A DNA stretch of 64,000 nucleotides from Paragorgia papillata (Eukaryota; Cnidaria; Anthozoa; Scleralcyonacea; Coralliidae). The position numbers were made by a program, and so were the translations under genes. A model generated the notes under the pieces. It ran no database searches and was not told where the DNA came from. It saw nothing but the letters and a program-made list of their open reading frames with translations. Shown piece by piece: positions 10,567 through 22,315 of the stretch. The DNA is taken from NCBI GenBank assembly GCA_035771165.1, contig JAWNZC010000106.1, positions 434,001 to 498,000 of the forward strand. Reading direction: 5' to 3'. Numbering within the stretch: the stretch's first letter is position 1; each line of letters begins with the position of its first letter.

Positions 10567-10792
10567 GATGATTTTCGTCTTTCGGATTTTGTTTCGGATA
10601 TTTCGGATGTCTATAAATTCTTTGTCTGACCGCGTGCAGTCCCAGTCCCTTCGAAAAAGCCACGGGCGCGGGGACGCCAAATGCATGAACCGCGTGTAAA
10701 CCATAATTAGTCCAATCTAGTGCTTTCAGCTTTCTCGTGTTTGAAATGATTTTAGAGGTCGTCGTAGCATTTTGCAGCGGAAATATGTAGTT

Positions 10793-11421
10793 ATGTCGTC
10801 GTCAAAAGGGTACGTACTCTAACCTGTTTAAGTGTTTAACTAAACGAGTTTATATAATTTGGTTTGATTCATTTGAAAGAAAATTATTTAATTATATTTA
10901 TACATTCATTCATTGTCATCGATTTATCGGATATGGTCATATGGCCTGAATTCTGTGAATTATCTGGCTGCCTGTCAGTCCTGTGTTAATAATTTCTGTC
11001 TTTATTTTCGTTTCAACGAATCAACACTTGAAATTTGACAGGAGCGAGTTCGGAAAGCTGAGCGAGGACTCCGAGGAGAGTCAGGAGACCCTACAAAGGC
11101 AGCCTGAAGAAGTATTTGAGTTTGACGTTCTTGAAAAGCTTGGTGAAGCAGAAGAGACTGAAGGGTATCATGGGTATGTGAATGATGGGTTTTATGTCAT
11201 ATTTTATATTATATTTTAAGTATATTTATTAAGTATTATATATTTTTATGTAAGAACTAAGAAGTAAGAACTAAATGTAACTGTCTAAGAAGTATTAGAA
11301 GTTATTATAAACAGAAGAACTAACTTGCAGGCCGCAGCTGCAGGCTGAAGTCACTTCAGTAAAGTGCTTATCCCCACTCCCCAGGACCCAACTGGTTAAT
11401 CTGACAAAAAAATGTGTCTGA
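10793..11421 (+). CDS. Candidate three-exon gene, ~79-aa acidic protein
   Basis: Exon 1 (10793-10809) encodes MSSSK plus two bases, with donor GTACGT. Exon 2 (11042-11173) follows TTTGACAG and ends at GTATGT. It continues the frame as SEFGKLSEDSEESQE, then EEVFEFDVLEKLGEAEETEG. Exon 3 (11331-11421) follows AACTTGCAG and reads PQLQAEVTSVKCLSPLPRTQ to a TGA. Phases 2-2 match at both junctions, and AATAAA lies at about 11536. The protein is Asp/Glu-rich and unknown to me. The support is splice-signal agreement plus frame closure. The exons are tiny, so this is a candidate and expression data would decide it. Confidence 0.4.
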
Positions 11422-12349
11422 GTGTCGTTCAGCAAATTAATTACACTGTATTATAAGTTCTGTGTTTTATGAAGACAGTCTGTAGTTCAGTAGTCACACT
11501 ACTAGGCATAGACCACATTACTAGGCAATTAGACAATAAAAATTATGGTTCTCTCACAATCTCACATTGTTTTTTTCCTATCTATTGAATGAACAGTTGA
11601 ACATAAATTTCTAAAACGAATCAGTCATTCACAGTGCAGTAAGTTACGTACAGGTATACTTGCTAGTGTATTATGAATTTGCAGATGTTTGGTCAGTTTG
11701 AAAAATACGAGTTTTATAATAAGTGTTCAAAAATTACAAAAATAAGAATACAATATGTTTTTGCAATTCTTTCAATTCTATTCTGTGTTATGCTATACAT
11801 CACAGCACCAGTCCACTCCAGCAATGTCCATCCCCCTGAAAGTGTTACAATTGATAGAAAGTACATTGATTTACCCTGCAATGGAGCATTTCTCTTCCAT
11901 TTTTTTGGCTATTGGGTGGGCATTGTTGCTCTTTTTCTACCCAACTCTGGGGCATCTGCACTAAAAAATATAAAAATTACAAATGCCAGGTGCTGGCTCG
12001 GGGTAGCCATTGCTGGAATTGTCTGATGCATTATACATACTTGGTAAACCTACTAATTGTTCTTTCTAGTCATTGTATATATTTTTCTTAATTTTATTAG
12101 TTATTAAAACTCAACCGCAGTCCTCACAAATGAAATAGCTAATACAAATTTGATGAAGTAACTACTAAGGAGGGGATGTACCTAATAAATTCTTATAACC
12201 CCACTTTGCAATTGGCCAAAATGCTTCAGAGCTCCCCACCCCCCAAAAGAAACAGTGAAATTTTATCAGCTCACATGTTACGCATTATTGGTTGTATTAT
12301 TCTTATCACTCATGCAGGTGAAAGCAAAACCGAAAACTGAGTGTTATTG
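11422..12349. other. No assigned gene
   Basis: Contains an open frame at 11673-12026 with a hydrophobic stretch (VFAILSILFCVMLYI), no recognised domain and no convincing start context. Otherwise AT-rich spacer. Confidence 0.4.
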
Positions 12350-12597
12350 TAATTGACTGTACGAAAGATGGCGATTTGTACATTTAACCACAATCCTTTC
12401 CATACAGTAAATGTTTCTTGCAGAATTATTGGAATATATGGTTTTAAAATGATTAACTTTGGTAGGAATGAAGTTCTTGCTTACTTAATCCATCTTAGCA
12501 TGATAACCAATGTTTAGTTGTTATTTGAGCTGATTTGAGGTTGCAAAGCATTGTGGGTAAATGTACCGCCACCATGTTTTTCAGGACCGTCAATTGA
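12350..12597. mobile_element. MITE family 1, copy 1
   Basis: A 248-bp element. The left end (TAATTGACTGTACG... to CACAATCCTTTCC) and right end (GCAAAGCATTGTGGG... to CCGTCAATTGA) are inverted repeats of about 55 bp. The interior matches the reverse complement of the copy at 49757-49971 closely, and a third copy lies at 31684-31941. No coding capacity. The target duplication is not clear because the termini contain the self-complementary TCAATTGA. Confidence 0.8.
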
Positions 12598-12659
12598 GTA
12601 TGCAGCTATCACATTCTTAATTCATCTAACATTTTCCTTTGAAGGTCTCAATTTTCAGC

Positions 12660-12850
12660 CCATGGTCAAACAAACTCTGTTCCAAGTCACAGCTGTCAGC
12701 TGTGATTCAAGCGATGACAATGCTTATGATATTGATATGCCAGTAGTGAAAGCTAAGACAGTACATGTACTTGACGATACTGAATAAGAGGCTTCAGTTG
12801 TCGAGCCTGCAGTAAAAAAACGCAAACATGGAACAATAGATTCATTTTTT
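12660..12850 (+). pseudogene. Fragment resembling the C-terminal exon of the gene at 32.2 kb
   Basis: The frame reads VKQTLFQVTAVSCDSSDD, MPVVKAKTVHVLDDTE, a TAA, then in the same frame EASVVEPAVKKRKHGTIDSF. The stretch KAKTVHVLDD followed by acidic residues resembles ARKTVHAVDSDLDD in the last exon of the minus-strand gene at 34.8-32.2 kb. If real, this is a relic of the same element type. The similarity is short. Confidence 0.25.
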
Positions 12851-13059
12851 CACAGGAAATACCACGCAACGCCCAATGAACAAAATAAAAACGACAAAGT
12901 CCAGCTTGAAGAACAAACGAGAAACCGTTCGTGACCTACATGTATGTCTAAGTTGTGTAAAAGATGGAACAAAAAAGGATAAGAAAGTTGCAATTATTTG
13001 TAGAGGTAATTTGCATCAAATGAAACGCCATTACATTCGCCATTACATATTTTTCCAAA

Positions 13060-15092
13060 ATATTTTAAACGCAGGTTTAGATATTTTCTTTCCCACAAAA
13101 ACTGTGAAGCTACATGACAAAGATAAACCCTGGGTAACTCCCGATTTTAAAGAGATAATTCTAAATAGGCAAAAGCTTACCATGACGGGAACATCGAACA
13201 GTACCGCCACCTTCGTAACCTTGCAAATAGAGAACGGGAGAAACTTAGATCTGCCCACCTCCAGAAAATGATTGATCAGTTGAAATTGAATCCCAACCCT
13301 AAAAGGTGGTGGGAATGCATTAAACAACACGCAGGATATCCCAAGAAAAAAGCGCTCTCAACCCTGGTCGTGGATGATGAGATAATTAATGGAAAACTCC
13401 TAGCTAATAAAATTAACGATGCCTTTACATCAGTTACCCAAGAAATGTCCCCCCTAAAACAATCCCCCACCGAGACCCAAGCAGAGAGTAGTCAATTTTT
13501 AATCCTTCCGGAATATATTTTCAGTGAAGAAAATGTATACCACAAATTGGCTGCTGTATCTTCTTCAAAATCACCTGGACCTGATGAAACACCAAATTGG
13601 GTACTGAAGGACAACGCTTACATCTTAGCTTTGCCTGTCTCTTCCATCTTTAATGCTTCGTTCCAGCAAGCGTTTGTTCCTACCTCGTGGAAAGAAGCTA
13701 ATGTTATCCCAATTCCAAAAGTATCAGCACCCGTCGATATAAATAACGATCTACGCCCTATATCATTAACTCCCACCTTGTCAAAAATTTGCGAAAGTTT
13801 TGTTGCTGATTGGTTGATCGATTCGATTAAGGAACAAATCGACAAAAGACAGTTTGGTTCACTAAAAAACACTTCGACGACGCATAACCTGATAAGTCTT
13901 GTCCATCATTTACTTAGTGAGTCAGACGCAGCAAAAAGTGTCGTAAGAGTATTCCTTCTCGACTTTTCCAAAGCATTCGACCGTATTGACCATACCACTC
14001 TTTTGCGTAAATTATCAGATATGAGTGTACCATCAAGTATAGTTAAATGGATACAAAGTTTTCTTACAGATCGCAAACAACGCGTAAAACTGTACAACAG
14101 TTTGTCGGACTGGCATTATGTAAACGGAGGAGTTCCCCAAGGGACAGTGCTAGGTCCTGTTCTTTTTCTTGTAATGATAAATGACTTGCTCTCCGAATGG
14201 CCTGACCGATGGAAGTACGTCGACGATAGCACGGTCACTGAAAGTATTTCACCTCACTGTAGCAGTAACCTGCAGGAACTAGTGGACTATATTCATGATT
14301 GGACTGTGGCAAACAACATGAAGCTAAATATAGCTAAGTGTAAAGAAATGGTCATCGACTTTTCGAAAGAAAAACGGAATTTTCCACCTTTAATGATTAA
14401 CGACGTAGCAGTACAACGCGTAAAATCCGCTTGTATCCTTGGCATCTCTCTTCAAGATAATATGAATTGGAATGACCACGTACATCAAATCGTTAAAAAA
14501 GCTGGGAAAAGACTTTACATGCTGAGACTTCTAAAAAGATCGAATGCTAACATGATGATATTGTGCACGGTTTTCACCACCATTATAAGGCCGGTCTTAG
14601 AATACGCTTGCCAAGCATGGCATTGTAACATCCAACAGTATTTAAGTGAAGACATCGAGAAAATCCAAAAACGTGCATTTAAAATTATGTTACCTTCATT
14701 AAGTTACTGCCAAGCACGTGAGCTCACTGATCTCCCGTTACTTAAAATACGGCGTGAAGAACTATGTAAACAATTCTTTGCGAAGAATGAAAAAAACAGT
14801 AAAGTTAGTGAACATCTGATCCCAAAGACCTCGTCAGTTTACGACATGAGGTCAAAATGTAAATATAAGAACTTCTTATGTAAAACGGACAGATTTAAGA
14901 ACTCATTTTTACCACAAATTATTTCTAAAGAAAACAGTAAATAGTAAATATACAGTTTTATAGGTCTGCTACATTTTAACTTTATTGTAAATTAAATGTT
15001 TTTTTTATTTATATATTGTAATTACTGATGCAATTTAACCTTCGGTTACAATATCAGTTTGATTTTAATAAAATCTATCTATCTATCTATCA
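13060..15092 (+). mobile_element. 5'-truncated CR1/L2-like LINE
   Basis: The element starts inside the linker between endonuclease and RT (LDIFFPTKTVKLHDKDKPWV) and runs through a complete RT and C-terminal region. A short AT-rich 3' UTR follows and ends in (ATCT)4 at 15073-15092. A microsatellite-like 3' tail is typical of CR1/L2 group elements. The 5' endonuclease and ORF1 are missing. Confidence 0.8.
13268..14944 (+). CDS. LINE ORF2 reverse transcriptase, 558 codons
   Basis: RT blocks in order: KSPGPDETPNWVLKDNA, NDLRPISLTPTLSKICES, VRVFLLDFSKAFDRIDH, NGGVPQGTVLGPVLFLVMIN, catalytic YVDDST, then NMKLNIAKCKEMVIDFS, and a C-terminal RPVLEYACQAWHCN with QKRAFKIMLP. The ATG at 13268 is not the true start: homology extends upstream in the same frame to 13175 (AYHDGNIEQYRHLRNLANRE), then one frameshift in an A-run at about 13170 joins it to the upstream frame. 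The enzyme copies LINE RNA at the target site. The frame is long and unbroken, so this copy is fairly young, but it lacks its endonuclease. Confidence 0.85.
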   Translation: MIDQLKLNPNPKRWWECIKQHAGYPKKKALSTLVVDDEIINGKLLANKINDAFTSVTQEMSPLKQSPTETQAESSQFLILPEYIFSEENVYHKLAAVSSSKSPGPDETPNWVLKDNAYILALPVSSIFNASFQQAFVPTSWKEANVIPIPKVSAPVDINNDLRPISLTPTLSKICESFVADWLIDSIKEQIDKRQFGSLKNTSTTHNLISLVHHLLSESDAAKSVVRVFLLDFSKAFDRIDHTTLLRKLSDMSVPSSIVKWIQSFLTDRKQRVKLYNSLSDWHYVNGGVPQGTVLGPVLFLVMINDLLSEWPDRWKYVDDSTVTESISPHCSSNLQELVDYIHDWTVANNMKLNIAKCKEMVIDFSKEKRNFPPLMINDVAVQRVKSACILGISLQDNMNWNDHVHQIVKKAGKRLYMLRLLKRSNANMMILCTVFTTIIRPVLEYACQAWHCNIQQYLSEDIEKIQKRAFKIMLPSLSYCQARELTDLPLLKIRREELCKQFFAKNEKNSKVSEHLIPKTSSVYDMRSKCKYKNFLCKTDRFKNSFLPQIISKENSK

Positions 15093-15189
15093 TTGTAAAA
15101 AGGGAGAAACATGCGATTTCAAATCAAAGGCCAATTTTCAAGATATCTTCCCGATAAATCATGTCTCTATTCCTGCAGAAATAAGAAAA

Positions 15190-17902
15190 TTAGCCATGTC
15201 CAACCAGAAAAATGTCAAGCAAAAAGGAAATGCTTGTGCAACTGCTATTGGCGGCACTCATACCAGAGAGAATTCTGTAGACAGGCATAGGGGAAGCATT
15301 CTGGCAGACATGTCATCAGAGCACATTCCGAAAAATACCGCCAACATCCTGCCTGTTATTCATTCCATCAGTGACGATGAACCCACTTTCAAGAAGAAAG
15401 AAGTACAACATCACTCACCACCGTCAAATATTTCTTCTGACACGCCCTCGGTTTGGGCTCGATCTGGTTACATCTGTTGAAGACAAATAATGCCCTTTAC
15501 CCCTTAGAAGCCGCTGATGATCTCGAAGAATTCAACGATGGAGGAGCCATTTTGCGATGCGAAACATGTTTTGCACTATACCGAGATAGGGCCAAGAAGT
15601 TAACCCCTGCTCGAGCAGCTAGAACACTAGCTTCTGATTGTAATAGCATTTGCACAGGAAAGCCAGCACTAATAGCTGAATACATGATTGGAAAAGGTGA
15701 AAAGTGGTGAAAGTTGAAAAGCCGTGTTATCCAGCACATGGTTTGTTCTGCTGATGGACAGACACATTTTAAGGCGCTAACAATGCTAGGAGAAGAAAAA
15801 CAACTGAAAAAGCGACAATGTGAAGCAGCTGAAACTCTTGTTAAATGTGCATTTACAGCAGTGAAATCCAAATCGGCTGGTCTACATTATGAAAACCAAA
15901 TGGCTTTTGCATTTTTGGTGGGGGCTCAAGTTGGGAACACTGGTCATTCAAGAAAGTTATCCCCCGATCTTGTGAAATATGCATGTTATCAACGACGAAA
16001 CATCTAAGCAAATGACGAAATGCCTACCATGTACAGGATTGCCTCCCCACTACTATCTTACACTTGACAAGGCCACGGTCAACAAACAAACAAATCAAGC
16101 GGTGATAATTTGTCCTATGATTGAGGGAAGGAGCTATATAGCAGCACCCGAAGTTTATACACCAAAAGCTGATGGTGGAATTGCAGGAGGCTCTGCAGAG
16201 GATTCTGCGGTACAAGCACTGAATCTATTAGAAAAAAAGTATGGAAAACAGGTGCAACGTTTTTTGGTTGGTAAGTGGATTTCATATGACAATATTTTTT
16301 CAGAGCAACTTCTGCATGCACATTTGTGTAATAAGAATTTATTTGGTTTATAATTACATCCACGTAATCACCCTACTTAATAAAGGAAAAGGTACAAAAA
16401 TATTCGAAATGTGTACATAAATAATCCAAAATCTATTTTAAAATAAATCCAATGTTTAAATCATGTTGAACAAATTTTGTACATGTAGGTAAAAGTATTT
16501 TAGAATCAACCGCCAAGATACAGGGAGTAAAGTCAACAGTGGCAACAACATATTCACAGACTCGTTTTTCCAGTTTTGCATATGTCCAATGGACCAGGTT
16601 GGCTAAGTCATTTAAACTACTCGTTTCAGCTCTGGAAGGAGCTTCAACTTCAATGACAAATGAAATAGACCCACTTCAATACAGGGTCAAGGGCCGGGTA
16701 ATACTTATATTATACCAGTCAATATTTATAGGAGCTTGGTTCACATAGAAATCATTAATCATTAATTCAGTATAAAAAATTAAAGTATAATTTTTGCTCA
16801 AGCTTTATTTAAAGTGTTGCAGGCTAGTTGAATTGGAATTATAACTTCCGATCCAATACCTTTTGTGAGTTTCCATGCCCCTATACAGAAAATACAGTCA
16901 TTATTACATGTGTTTTGGCTCACCTGTGTCTTTCTTCTCATAGGATTTTGTTACTGATCTCCTATTAATCATTGACATATTTGAGCCAGTTGCAAGGGTT
17001 ATGAGAAAGCTTCAAGATTTATCAGTTCCAGTGTGGTAAACCGTACATTGGAGTCGTGGACTAATTGATTGGTTACGAAAAGCTGAAAAAGAATGTAGAA
17101 CTTGGGGAATTTCGATTTTGTTCCGTTAATGAAGAAGCACGGACCGGTACGATAGTGCAAGGCTCAAAAGCATGTACATCGTACAACAAAGTACACAAAA
17201 CTGAGGTATTTTGTTTTCTTTTTAGAAAAGTATTGGCTTGGATCCTGAAGATGAATTGGCTTGCCCGACTTATCAAGATATTGAGCTATGCGTTGGTTGG
17301 AAAGTGGTCAACCAGACGGTGGTGGAAAAAGACAAAAGACATAATAAAAAACGGCCTAAGAAAGAAGTTATTGTTGATTGGGAAGAACGACTGTAGATGA
17401 GTCCTTCAGCGATGCCAGGATGTTTGCCAGCGACCTTGCCAACTCTATTGAAGATCGTCTTGACAAGTGTGTGAATACCGAATCTTCATCATTCTTCAAC
17501 ATTAGTGAAAATTTTAAGCTTCTGTGTGGCAAAAGGCTACCAGACGGTCGTGTGAAACTTCGAGAAGGAGATTTAGAACATGGTCTTCAGGATTTTGGCG
17601 AGTTTTTTAAAGAGATATGCAGTTTGGCTCACATCAAAGAGCTGGACGATGAAAGATTCGACGAACGATTGTACGCCAGTGTCCTGACATCTTTCAAACA
17701 AGCTTTGAGAATGATGGCATGGGATCCAGAACTAAAACACACCTTAGTAAATTGTTTCAAAGAACCGACAAAGCCAAAGCCAACTGAAGATAACGTTCAG
17801 CCTCAAGAGTCAGAGCTCTTCCCTTCGTGGCAGTACAAGTGGCACGCTTTTGCAGATGGACTTCGCACAACCAGAAGACCATCTCTTCGTCACCGAGTGT
17901 GA
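15190..17902 (+). pseudogene. Multi-segment transposase-like gene, hAT-type candidate
   Basis: A chain of plus-strand frames seems to belong to one gene: LAMSNQKNVKQKGNACATAI (about 15195), YPLEAADDLEEFNDGGAILR with CETCFALYRD, ADGQTHFKALTMLGEEKQLK, TGLPPHYYLTLDKATVNKQT with NQAVIICPMIEGRS (16020-16130), a gap of about 170 bp after 16353, FSSFAYVQWTRLAKSFKLLV (about 16570), LIDWLRKAEKECRTWGISIL (about 17056), and SFSDARMFASDLANSIEDRL (17400). LDKATVN in an RNase H-like setting is reminiscent of hAT-type transposases. Some breaks may be introns, others are frameshifts. The same family seems represented again at 22.7-23.1 kb. Superfamily placement is tentative. Confidence 0.5.
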
Positions 17903-18012
17903 ATTTATTCTACATGTTTCTGACTGCCAACCACACTGGGAAAAAATTGGCATAAATTTGCACGGCACGAAGTCGACGCTGTCTCGTCAAGTTTGTTGTT
18001 CTAAATTTCAAT

Positions 18013-18690
18013 ATGGCGGACAGAAGCTTGAATAACGAGGCGATGGAAGGGCTTTCTTCCGAGATTGACAATTTTAACAAGCGACTTGAACTAAAATACT
18101 GGGGATTATTACCGTGGGATGCAATATCTGAAAAGCTGGCTGTCCAAGACTTTTTTCGTGACCTTTCCCGTGCGAAGAAAGAGGCAATGATTGCACATTC
18201 CAGCAAGTATTCACCCGAAGAAAGGTTGATGTCTGCAACTACATGTCTTCACGGCATGGCTTGTTCAGAAATTGTATTTTGGACAAAATCTGTTCTTCGA
18301 AGATTGTATTTTACCGCCAAGCATTCTCATCCTTGGGTGGTCGACTTCAGTTTGAGATTACAAAGGCAGGTGTTTGACCATATTATTAAAATCCTGACAT
18401 GCACATTCTCGTTTGGTGTAAGTATTAATGTGACATGCATAGCCAAAGGGAAAAAAGTGAAAGAACAGATTGTCCGTATAACTAATAGACGAAAGCTGTA
18501 TCAACTGTTTACTGTTGATGGAAATGGTGAACCTAATTTCAAGAAACAACTACCTGGAAGGGGGCACGTTGATCTTATCGTCAATGAGAATAAACCTTTT
18601 GTTATTACTTACAACGACTCAAAAGAAAATGTGAATGTTATGTGTCACTATGGATGCTGGAATACTAACGGAGTACCACAGTTCATTTGA
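18013..18690 (+). CDS. Unrecognised ORF, 225 aa
   Basis: The ATG at 18013 opens MADRSLNNEAMEGLSSEIDN, then LELKYWGLLPWDAISEKLAV, LSRAKKEAMIAHSSKYSPEE and LYFTAKHSHPWVVDFSLRLQ. After about residue 120 composition changes, with a possible exon end near 18370. I recognise no domain. A complete methionine-initiated frame at the end of a decayed transposase region suggests either an accessory transposon gene or a first exon. It faces the large minus-strand gene at 19.7-21.9 kb across an AT-rich gap. Confidence 0.35.
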   Translation: MADRSLNNEAMEGLSSEIDNFNKRLELKYWGLLPWDAISEKLAVQDFFRDLSRAKKEAMIAHSSKYSPEERLMSATTCLHGMACSEIVFWTKSVLRRLYFTAKHSHPWVVDFSLRLQRQVFDHIIKILTCTFSFGVSINVTCIAKGKKVKEQIVRITNRRKLYQLFTVDGNGEPNFKKQLPGRGHVDLIVNENKPFVITYNDSKENVNVMCHYGCWNTNGVPQFI

Positions 18691-19661
18691 CGCTCAAAAT
18701 GTGAACTAGACTTGTTATTTACAACATATGCAAGGTGTAAAAATGGTTTCCAGGTATAAACATCAATCAAATGATTTATTAATACAGCATTGATCAGTAA
18801 CTATTAAGTATAAGTAAAAATCAATGGGGACAACTCAATCATTTATTTTTTAGTAGAAAGATACAATATATAACATGTTACGGTTAATATAATGTGTATT
18901 CTGTATACAGAATTTGTGTTGCCATGTTTTGTATTTGAATTTAAGTTCTCAAAATCAAAAATATGTTGTGCATTTATTTCTGTTAAGTATGTACCAAAGT
19001 AGTTGAATAAAAAAATTACATACTATATATTTCACAACTAGACATGTTCAGTTTTTAAAACGATTTAATTATGCAGTACTTTTCTTGTGTAATCGTACTG
19101 TCTACTTATCCTAGTTATTTTATATTTTTAATACCTGTTAACGCGCAACACTGTGCTGCTGGTAAGTAAAAGTCTGGCATAAGACCGAGCAAAATCACAA
19201 AGTGGGTGCAATTATACAGGTTAATGTGTCAACATGTACAAGAGACATAGATATTTTGATTAACCCATTAAGACACAATGCCCCCTACTGTCATTTTACT
19301 GTGTCTAATGGCAGACAATTTTACTCGTCAAGGGAAAGTACTAGTGTTGCCAACACTTTCCCCTTTCTCGGTAAACACTCTCTGGTGATAAATCAATAAC
19401 AAATCAGGATCTTTTGGGGCGCATTACTGCTTATGGGTTAATATCAGTTTGGTTACACTGGATGCCCAACAACAGACCATATATAAACACAACAAATGTA
19501 CCAAAAATAATACACACTCCAATGAAAACACTGGTTAAACTGTACAAATACTATAAAATAATTTATAAAAGTTCAGAAGCTTAAAAAAATGGCTTAAAAT
19601 CACATTCTTAGAACAGTAAAACATTTCTCATAACTTGACTACTCTAGAATAACATACATGC
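18691..19661. other. AT-rich gap, no supported gene
   Basis: Low-complexity A/T DNA between convergent ORFs. No terminal repeats or RNA genes seen. Confidence 0.5.
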
Positions 19662-21896
19662 CTACAGAACATTTTCAGCATGTTTCAGTATTTTCCTCAT
19701 TTTTTCTGTTATATATCCAGCTATGGCACAAGCAGTTATCTCCTTTGACAGCATAGTTCCACAGTATTTGCACTGACTATTAGAACTAAGAGCTACACCA
19801 CACATGCAATACTCAGAGTCGAAGCATCGGTCTGGAGTGTATTTGTCTTTACACTTCCTGTAACTATCAAGGTAAGGATTTTGCTTCCTTAGCCAAATAA
19901 GTGACATATATTCATGCCGGAAAACCTTTTCCCATCTGTTCTTAACCAAAGAAAATTCAGCAAAGGAAGCAATCTGTTGATGCTTCGACTCTCGTCCTTG
20001 CATAGAGTTTATTCCAAGACCCACTCCCAAGTCTTCAAGGAGTTGTGTCGTGTGGAAGGGGACAGCATGCCCTACAGTCCACACACTGAGATTGGCAGAA
20101 TGAAAAAGAGAGGCTAAATTGAAATACAGTCTGCACTCACTTTCCAATTTTGGTAAATCATTCTTGCCAATCTCAGAAACCCTGCTAGCAAGGGATATAC
20201 TGTTCCTAAGGTGAATACCCATTTTAGCTAGGGACAAAGGAAAGACATTGCTGGGTTTTTCAACATCATCCTCAATGGCTGCAATAATAAGATGCATGAA
20301 CCCATCACAAAATTTTTTGGTCTCCTCCCCAGTGAACCTACATTCAAAATTGGATGATGCCCGCTTCTCTTTAAACCATCGTACAATCTTATTGTACAAC
20401 TTTTTGCACTTCATTTTAAGCTTAAGTGCTTTTAAATGTTTACGCAGGGGGTTGCTTTCAGGCAACTGGAAGACAGATTTCACGGCATTGCCAACTTTAG
20501 CCTTGTTTATGGCATGGTTAAAAAGAAGTGTGTGCCAGTGCCCCCAACAGTTGTTACCTGAATGCAAGGGGTCACATTTTGCAAGTTGGACCATTGGACC
20601 AAGAACTGGCTGAAATTCTTGTCTGGATTTCAGCTCAGCAATTTTCTTACAAATCTTGACTCGCTGATTCTTAGATGCATTCATTGGCTTTTTTAGGCCC
20701 TTCTTATACTGTGCAACCTTACCGGCAACAATTTCCCTAAACTCATATGACCAAGGTTGCCATTTGTGTCCGGATCCAACACCCAAACTGTGGCCCCTTT
20801 CTTTGAGTTCATCCTTTTTTACATTAGCAAAAGGACATGGGTAAGTGGCTGCATTGTTTAATTCACCTGAAAATGTGCTAAGCCACTTCATATCTGCTGG
20901 GATAAGTTTAACTTCAAACTTCACCTCATGACCGCTTACACTAAATGTTTGGCTTTCTATACTAATCACCTCAGATTTTAAATGCTTTGCATATTCTAAC
21001 ATTGAAGGGTGGTCTTCTTTGCAATTTGCACCACAGATGAGGAAATTGTCATCTGGGGTTGCTACTCTTTCCGCAACATTCGGAAAAGAAACAAGCCAGG
21101 AACATGCTTCGTTGGATTTGCCGAATGGTGCACCATCTGCCCCCAGTGCCACAAGGAAATGGCCCCTTTCCCAACCAAACCAATTAAGATAACCGGGCCT
21201 CTGACTTTCAATATAAAGATAGAAATCTGCCAGTTGCAGCAAACGTTCCTCTAATGCAATATAATGCCCGGGGATTAATGGTAGTAAGTTATCATTAATC
21301 TCCTCACTCTTATTTTCAGTTTCCCTCTCAGCCAAGGCACGGGGTATATTATTAAGTTTGCCAATATCTTGTTCCCCAACAAATTTCATCAGATCTTTGT
21401 ATGGTACTAATGCAGGTACTTTACAACCTTCATCAAATTCCATTCGTCTACGTTTTTTTTGCACAATGTCATAGTTCAAAACTGCTATATTTCACAACCT
21501 CAAACTGCTATATTTCCTTTTGCTTAACATGCCTCCCCTGTAAAGTACACTTACAGATCTGATCAAATTTTTTGGTGACTTTTCAAAGCATGCAACTGAT
21601 GACTGAACTATTTCTGGTATTACAACTTTACCAAATGTCTTGGATTTTTTACACAAATCAGTGATTTCTTTACTGTTAACATTTGTAACTAATGTGTACC
21701 ACAGCCCATTCTTTGTTGCTGTTTTCGCCTCATCGTCACTCGCCTTGGCACTTGAGTGGATATTTTCAACTGCAGTGTATGTCAATCTCCTTCTCTTCCT
21801 TGCAAGATTGTGAGAGATGCCAATTACTTTGTCGCTATTGTTTTCATCAAGTTTTGTTGTGATGGCATTAGCGCACGAGCCTTTTGTAATATTCAC
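19662..21896 (-). pseudogene. Large transposase-like gene with one in-frame TGA
   Basis: Two ORFs of 134 and 605 codons share one frame and are separated only by TGA at 21492-21494 (plus a few sense codons), giving about 744 aa. N-terminal: SVSVLYRGGMLSKRKYSSLR. Core: WERGHFLVALGADGAPFGKS, KLIPADMKWLSTFSGELNNA with ATYPCPFANV, GHAVPFHTTQLLEDLGVGLG with INSMQGRESKH. C-terminal Cys pairs: CMCGVALSSNSQCKYCGT. Spaced Asp/Asp/Glu residues and a terminal zinc-binding end would suit a DDE-type recombinase, but I cannot name a superfamily. Apart from the TGA the frame is open for 2.2 kb, so it is recent or constrained. A coiled-coil exon lies upstream at 22.1-22.3 kb. Confidence 0.55.
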
Positions 21897-22110
21897 CCCA
21901 GAATGACAAATGTGATGAACAATTCTTGTTTTGTTTACTTTATTATAATGTCAACATAAACACATTTAAAATGAAAGTATGAAATGTTGTCTTTTGATCT
22001 ACATGCATATTATAAACAGAAAATCACAAGTCTATCAACCTATATTAGCTCTAGTAGACAGGCATCGTTATAATCCACAATGATTAAACATAACAATATT
22101 CTTCTCACCT

Positions 22111-22315
22111 TTCGTTTTAACTCGTTGACTTTGCCTTCAAGTACAGCAGTCTCTCCCTTCAGCTTTTCATAACTATCACTAGTAATGTCAATTTGACTTT
22201 GTATATTCTGAATAGACTCGTTTGTTTGAAGCAAAGCATTCCTTTTATCCTTAACTTGCCGAGACCACTCTCCGATTGGAAATCTTTCTCGCTTTGTGAT
22301 CATGCGATTAGCCAT
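22111..22315 (-). CDS. Coiled-coil first exon candidate
   Basis: ATG at 22315 opens MANRMITKRERFPIGEWSRQ and then a heptad-like stretch (LLQTNESIQNIQSQIDI, YEKLKGETAVLEGKVNELKR). The frame ends at a strong donor (AAAG|GTGAGA). It points toward the large minus-strand gene 200 bp downstream, so it may be its first exon. I could not find an acceptor that keeps the frame, so the link is unproven. Confidence 0.4.

Noticed and set aside
10222..10704. Short ORFs on both strands around the GGCGTACA cluster
   Set aside because: Explained by the repeat; no homology recognised.
11673..12026. 117-codon ORF with a hydrophobic helix
   Set aside because: No recognised domain, composition like the surrounding AT-rich DNA, no splice or start support.
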